A program made the position numbers and the translations under genes. Under the pieces are notes generated by a model. That model searched no databases. It saw only the letters and a list, made by a program, of their open reading frames with translations, and was not told the origin of the DNA. Shown here piece after piece: positions 58,801-64,000 of a DNA stretch of 64,000 nt (position 1 is the first letter of the stretch; every line of letters starts with the position of its first letter). Origin of the DNA: Glandiceps talaboti. Its lineage: Eukaryota; Hemichordata; Enteropneusta; Spengelidae. The stretch is taken from the NCBI RefSeq assembly GCF_964340395.1, contig NC_135565.1:20349709-20413708 (forward strand), in the 5' to 3' direction.

Positions 58801-59364
58801 AAAAACTGACATATGACACATGATATGTACATTTTGAAGTCTGTATTTGATAGAAATCATTGACTTCTTTGCATACAGTTTACTATCAGTGCATCATACT
58901 CCTGCATAGAAATTACACAGCAACCTACACAACTTCTTTGCCTTGGGTTTTGCTCAATCATGGAACTTTACCCACGACCACTTCTTGGCAAGGGTAGTCC
59001 CAATCTGATTAAAATCTGATGTGGTGAAAGCACCCAGATGCCTTTAGATGTCATTTAAAAGCAGGACAAGAAAAGTGAGTCACTGTTGAAAGTGAAAATA
59101 TAAAAAAAATATCAATATAGCTTTGAGATGTGAGTGATTTTCTTGTACCTGTCATGCTATTAATAAGTGCACATACATAAGTTGAAATGGAACCCTCAGA
59201 GAGAAGATATTGCTTTGTGTATTTAAAAATAGAACTAACTCCAACTCAGCATTTTCATGTTCTTAGTGTAAACACAATCAACTGTCAGTACTTTTGGTGA
59301 GGCCTGATTTACTACATGTATTAGTGATGATGTACACGACAAAATGTTTGCGCCCACTCCTGCC

Positions 59365-59677
59365 CCAGTCTTAAATATAGGTGAGTAACTTGTATGTCAA
59401 TAACGACTGTATTTTCATAATTTTAGAAGACAAAAATGTCGATTTTTGGCCAAAATACATGTAGGGTGCAGATGTAGCCATTGCCATTAGTCATGAAACT
59501 ACCAAACAAGATAACTATTTCATGCTATGACACAATTACTAGCATTTTGTTGACTATTCCCTCTAAGGCAATAGCCATGGGTATTTAGGTCAAATATTGA
59601 CACTTTTTTCTTTTAAAACCATGAAAATACAGTCATTATTGACGGAGAGGTTACTCACCTGTACTTACTTAGACTGG
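59365..59677. mobile_element. 313-bp inverted-repeat element
   Basis: CCAGTCTTAAATATAGGTGA and its diverged complement TCACCTGTACTTACTTAGAC mark the ends. The arms extend ~115 bp (GTCAATAACGACTGTATTTTC against GAAAATACAGTCATTATTGAC). Loop of about 75 bp. No target duplication was identified. Confidence 0.62.
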
Positions 59678-62046
59678 ACACAAGCAATTTGTACTTCATC
59701 ACCACGCATGCGCTCTTAAGAGAAAGTCGTGAGCATTCTGCATGCTCTGCTCACGTTCAGCGCACATACGAGGAAAAAGTCACTCGTGGCCAACATTATC
59801 AAACACGCTAGATATTTGGCTCACGGCCACGAATAACTAAAATCTCATGAAAATTTGCCTGCACACGAGAGCAATAAGCTTCAGCAAATTACCACGAGTG
59901 AAAGTTTATAGTGTGCGCCTGGCTTTACGTATATAGATAGTCACTGCCTCTTGCTCTAGCTCTGAACATCATGTAAGTAGACGCCCTCTTGTGGTTTCGG
60001 AACACTTACCCCTATGCAGGCAGATATCACAAATAACTACAAAAAGTAAAGACGAAATAAGTACTCACATATTTTAGATTAACCTCTCAGAAGAGATCAC
60101 AATGCACCCGTTCTTACGTTTCTAGTTTTGATTAGATTTTTCAGCGCACTAATAATATATGACGTTATGATTGGCCAATTCATTCCTACAATGGCAAGTG
60201 TGTGTCTAAACTGTAGCATTTTTGTTATCCCCAACGGAATTCTCGTTCTTCCGCTACACTTCAAATAAAGAAAAGCGCGTTAAGAACGGTGCCGTAAAAA
60301 CAGGCCGTGGTTTGCGACGATGTCTCCAAATTAATTTTTCTTTAAAATTATTTCACCGTCCTGGAGAAACATGTCATGTAGATACATATTAACTTATGTT
60401 AATTTAGCTTTTCGAAGAAGTGAAATTATTACCTAAAATATTTACCTACAAATTGCCCCCCCCCCCAAAAAAAAAAATAAAAAAAATAAGCACTTTCTGG
60501 TCAAGATGGTGTTTGCAAAACTGATAAATTATTGCCCAAAAGGGTCTCAATGGCCTAAAAAATTGCCGTTAAAAAAATCCTGCACTTCTAGGAGAACTCC
60601 CCTTGAACCCCATGAGTGGTGGACATATCCCCATCTCAAGCTCTTCCACCTACTTGTTACTGAAAAATTCAACCCTGTATGAATGTTTGTTTTGTGCAAG
60701 ACAAACAGTCACAATGAAGAATACCTGTTATGTAATGACATGGGGGGGGGGGGTAAGTTTTAGAAATAAGTGATGGGGGAGGGTCAAGCTTTAAGTTTTA
60801 CAGAGAGGAGGTCAGACATTTTGTGAGCCCCAGAAAATCACCGACCCACCCCAGGACGGAGAAAATGATATCATTTTCAACTTGAAAGACAACTTGTTGT
60901 GAAATCAAGTATATTGCGCCACCAACGGCCAAGAGTGGCAAGAAATCACGAATCACCCATTTAGTTCAGCTGCCTGTCAAGCTTGCTTTAAACATGGATG
61001 AAATAATCACATAAAAATCCACATTAATCTAGCAGTCTTTTTCACCAAAATCAAATCAAACGACCTTTAATAGAGAGATGTTTTGTTTTGAGTCTGGACT
61101 GTCACTCGTGGGAGGGGGTTGACCGATATGATGTGTGAGGGCGCCCTGTCATGACGTATCTTACAACACAGAATATCACCAAACACTTTCTCTGAAAACT
61201 TGATTACAAATAAATCCACACTCATATATATGGTGTCATATAAAACACACACACGCTAACTATATGTTTGAATGGTATACATCTCATTACAAAACCAGGA
61301 AGCCGATGGTATTCATATACATGTAAGTAATCATAATATAGTACACAGTGAAAAGTATTACATCACCACAGTGAATAAACGTATATTTTGCTGCTGTGTA
61401 AATATTACTGAAGGGAAAAATTTAAATCAATAATTAAAATCAAATTGATTTTTTGGTCCGTACTTTAAGAATCAGCACCCTCAACGGCAATCACGATTTC
61501 AACCTGTTTTGTACTGCTTGTGGATAATATTAACCACTGATTAACAAATGCAATGTCTAAATATTGGTGTAACAATTTTCAGGGAATATATTGTGATTGT
61601 CTGATCGAAAAATGATACTCCAGTTACATCTAGGTACAATTTTAACATTGGTGACAGATTCAAAATCTAGTCAAGATTTAAACTTGTCACTACACTACCT
61701 ACAGATAATATTGACCACTAATTATTAGATACAATGTCTCTTTGTAAGTAATTGACCAATTTGTAATGAATATATAGTTTGGTTATTTGATGCAGAGATT
61801 TCCCATTTGAAGCTAATGCAGACACATTCATTCTGTAGGCTATCGACTACCTCATATGGTATACCCAAACCCCCCCACCCCCCACCCCGGCCTCCCATTT
61901 ATCGGCCACAGACCCCCTGATATAAGTTCTGGTCACAACCTAATAAGAAACATCAAGTTGAAACGCTACATCATTCGCATTCTCCTAGCAGTATTTCACT
62001 ATTGCCTCGTGGAACGTAGCAGACATGCAGATGTACTAGATGGACA

Positions 62047-62102
62047 ATTAATATTCATGACTCCTAAGTGCTTATTGCCAACAAATAGTCATGAATATTA
62101 AT
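62047..62102. repeat. Short perfect hairpin
   Basis: ACAATTAATATTCATGACT and AGTCATGAATATTAATTGT flank an 18-base loop. It could be the end of a small element or a cruciform-forming site. Confidence 0.75.
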
Positions 62103-64000
62103 TGTTTATCTAATACATATGCATATCTGCTAAGTCCAATGATGGAACAACGGACCACTGCTCGAACAGTGGAGGTAATAAAAGGCAATCGCGTGGTAAA
62201 TCTGACCACACTTTTTAAGAGCAATCAATTTATATCAGGCCGCACTGTATTTTTTCATATAGGAAATAATTTCGTCTTGCATTAGTAAATGAAGCTAAAG
62301 GTAGATGAACTTAAATTAAAATTTGGTCATTTAATTTCTTTCAGGTTTTCGTCGTTAAATTATTGAATTGTCATGATTTATCTAATCCATGATGAGCTTT
62401 TTGTGTTTGATAATTACAAAGATTGATTTTATTGACAGTAGATCGCACCATATTTTTAACAATGAGTTGGAATTTGGTTCCAAGTGATATAGTTCAATCA
62501 TCCATACTACAGTTGTCAGGGATTCTCACATGTTTTGACAGTAGATCGCTAATCTGTGTTTAACAATTACTTGGAATTTGGCCAAATGACCAATATAATT
62601 CAATCACCCGTACTGCAGTTATCAAGGATTACCATGTCTAAGTTCGAGAATTTACTACACGTCCTTAGTAGTCATACCATGTCACTAACTTATACAATCA
62701 CGTGATCTGTCAAATTGCGGTGATATCAAATAAAATTAATTATCATTGATTGAAATGTACCAGTTTGTACCACTGTCAGCAAACAACTCTACGCTCATAA
62801 CTTTAGACTGTCAACTTTGGTCTATTTTATACGTGTACCCGTGTTAGCAAACAATTGTCTACGCTCATAACTTTAGACTATCAACTTTGGTCTATTTCAT
62901 ACGTGTAGCACAGACTAGGGACGTTGTAGATACATTGCATGTAGTGTGCTTCATTTGCATAAACGTTTACCTAAAATCATGTTTTAGGTTGTTGAACTTG
63001 TCTTCTGAGTCTGACTTTATTTAAAGCTTACCTTTGACACAATCAATCACAGGTGTACACGTAAAAGCAGCAACTAACTTCTATATATAGCAATTCGTAT
63101 TAACCATAAATGTACAATATGTAAAGTAATATTACACATATTGCAACAACCCCCACATTGTCGCAAATCAGAGCTGTTATTTCTTCCGCAACACTGACTG
63201 TGCGGTACGTCGTGGACAGTGCCGTAAAAGAGACAGTGATTTACGACGATGTAACCACAAGGTGTTAAGGTCATTTATCAGTAATGAATCAAGTCCAACG
63301 ACAACATTGAGTCATTGAGTAAAGATTCTTTCCTACTTTATGATTTCATAACGACAGTAAAATGTTGAACTTGAAACGATTGTACTACCAGAATTAGTTG
63401 GAACGATGTAACCATTTAGAACAGACCACATGCTATATGTAGAACCAGGGACGTCCCTGGAAGAACACTAGTATTCTTCTAGGGTTAACGGAGGTCACGG
63501 AAATACCGTTTCCACAGTGATTAGAATATGTGACCTCCCAACTTCTAGTTCTTAGTTTTAACCACTTCTCCGTAGGGCGAAAAAATCCCGTTTGAAATGA
63601 TGATTTGGAGAGCTGCTGATATGCTGATTAGTTATAAGATGGGCCTTTTCAGCATACGATTGAATTTGTATTAATTCGGTGCGATAATCGCCCAGAAGTT
63701 AAGACACAGGGTGAATTATCAGTGTAACTGATACCTTGGCAATTATACCATACACACGCCAAGATATTATCTATGAACAGACTGTGTGTAAGTCCGCACC
63801 TGTAAGACCAACCCTCAATTTGTGTCGATATTTGGTATGTCAACTTTGGCATACTAACGAATAGATATAGTTCACTGTATATATACAAGTGTAAAGTCAG
63901 GAAAAAAGAATTTACCAGCTTCCAAAGTTGTGCTTTCATTTGTTTTCACTAGTTGAGAGAGGTGGTCCTTAATTCAACGCAATGGAAGCACAACAAGATT

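Larger units (their letters stand above)
51190..64000. other. Long region without recognised coding exons
   Basis: No ORF here has a domain, plausible exon context or codon bias worth calling. It holds MITE-like elements (54576, 55570, 59365), a perfect-arm palindrome at 53.4-53.6 kb, GAGGGCGC-type dispersed repeats (57.08, 58.17, 58.41, 61.13 kb), and short duplications near 62.43-62.64 and 62.77-62.91 kb. A CpG-richer stretch (59.69-60.33 kb) with minus-strand donor-like sites at 60.01 and 60.06 kb could hold an upstream exon or promoter of the minus-strand tetraspanin; this is weak. Confidence 0.45.

Noticed and set aside
1-64000. tRNA or rRNA genes
   Set aside because: No cloverleaf with intact A and B boxes or rRNA-like conserved block was recognised by eye; a covariance-model scan was not possible.

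Overview
The window is AT-rich nuclear DNA from an animal, most likely a marine invertebrate. It has spliced genes with GT-AG introns, very abundant micro- and minisatellites, MITE-like hairpin elements, a solo LTR and decayed LINE ends. The gene content (a glycosyltransferase-like, C1, TRADD-N-like, coiled-coil and NHL protein, plus C6 tetraspanins) suits a lophotrochozoan or an invertebrate deuterostome. The species cannot be named from the sequence alone.

The left half (about 1.8-31.4 kb, + strand) reads as one multidomain gene. Eleven coding exons join in one continuous frame into a predicted protein of 1376 residues. In order it has a GT-B glycosyltransferase-like domain (1801-3076), a C1-like zinc finger in three exons, a short Thr/Asp/Ser-rich exon, a second C1-like finger in three exons, a long Thr-rich repeat exon (17144-17557), a TRADD-N-like domain (18226-18600), a coiled coil (19007-19528) and a C-terminal NHL-type beta-propeller (30429-31243). 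Every boundary between modules is a phase-1 intron. The C1 plus Thr-rich module was copied by an in-frame tandem genomic duplication (5274-10039 and 10040-17717). Copy B later received a 2.4-kb TTAA-flanked transposable element, itself carrying two nested hairpin elements, and a separate 314-bp insertion. The last intron (10.9 kb) is mostly tandem repeats: a 70-bp array split by a 719-bp solo LTR with a 5-bp target duplication, about 110 copies of a 32-bp unit, tetranucleotide repeats and a 42-bp array.

The right half holds two tetraspanin loci. A minus-strand C6 tetraspanin has six exons between 45340 and 40921; its start exon was not found. Two of its introns begin with minisatellites that have multiplied the 5' splice site itself (48-bp units at 41225-41887 and 24/25-bp units at 44361-44572). 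A plus-strand copy at 49677-51097 has only the last three coding exons. The remaining sequence (31.4-40.9, 45.4-49.6 and 51.2-64.0 kb) shows no convincing coding exon. It holds satellites, short direct duplications, MITEs, LINE 3' remnants and a dispersed GAGGGCGC-containing repeat family.

The best candidate for an undescribed system is the multidomain gene. It joins a glycosyltransferase-like sensor or effector domain that appears to lack its catalytic glutamates to duplicated C1 fingers, a death-receptor-adaptor-type domain and a ligand-binding propeller. This composition resembles invertebrate innate-immune receptors. That function is inference; the exon chain and frame continuity are directly visible.
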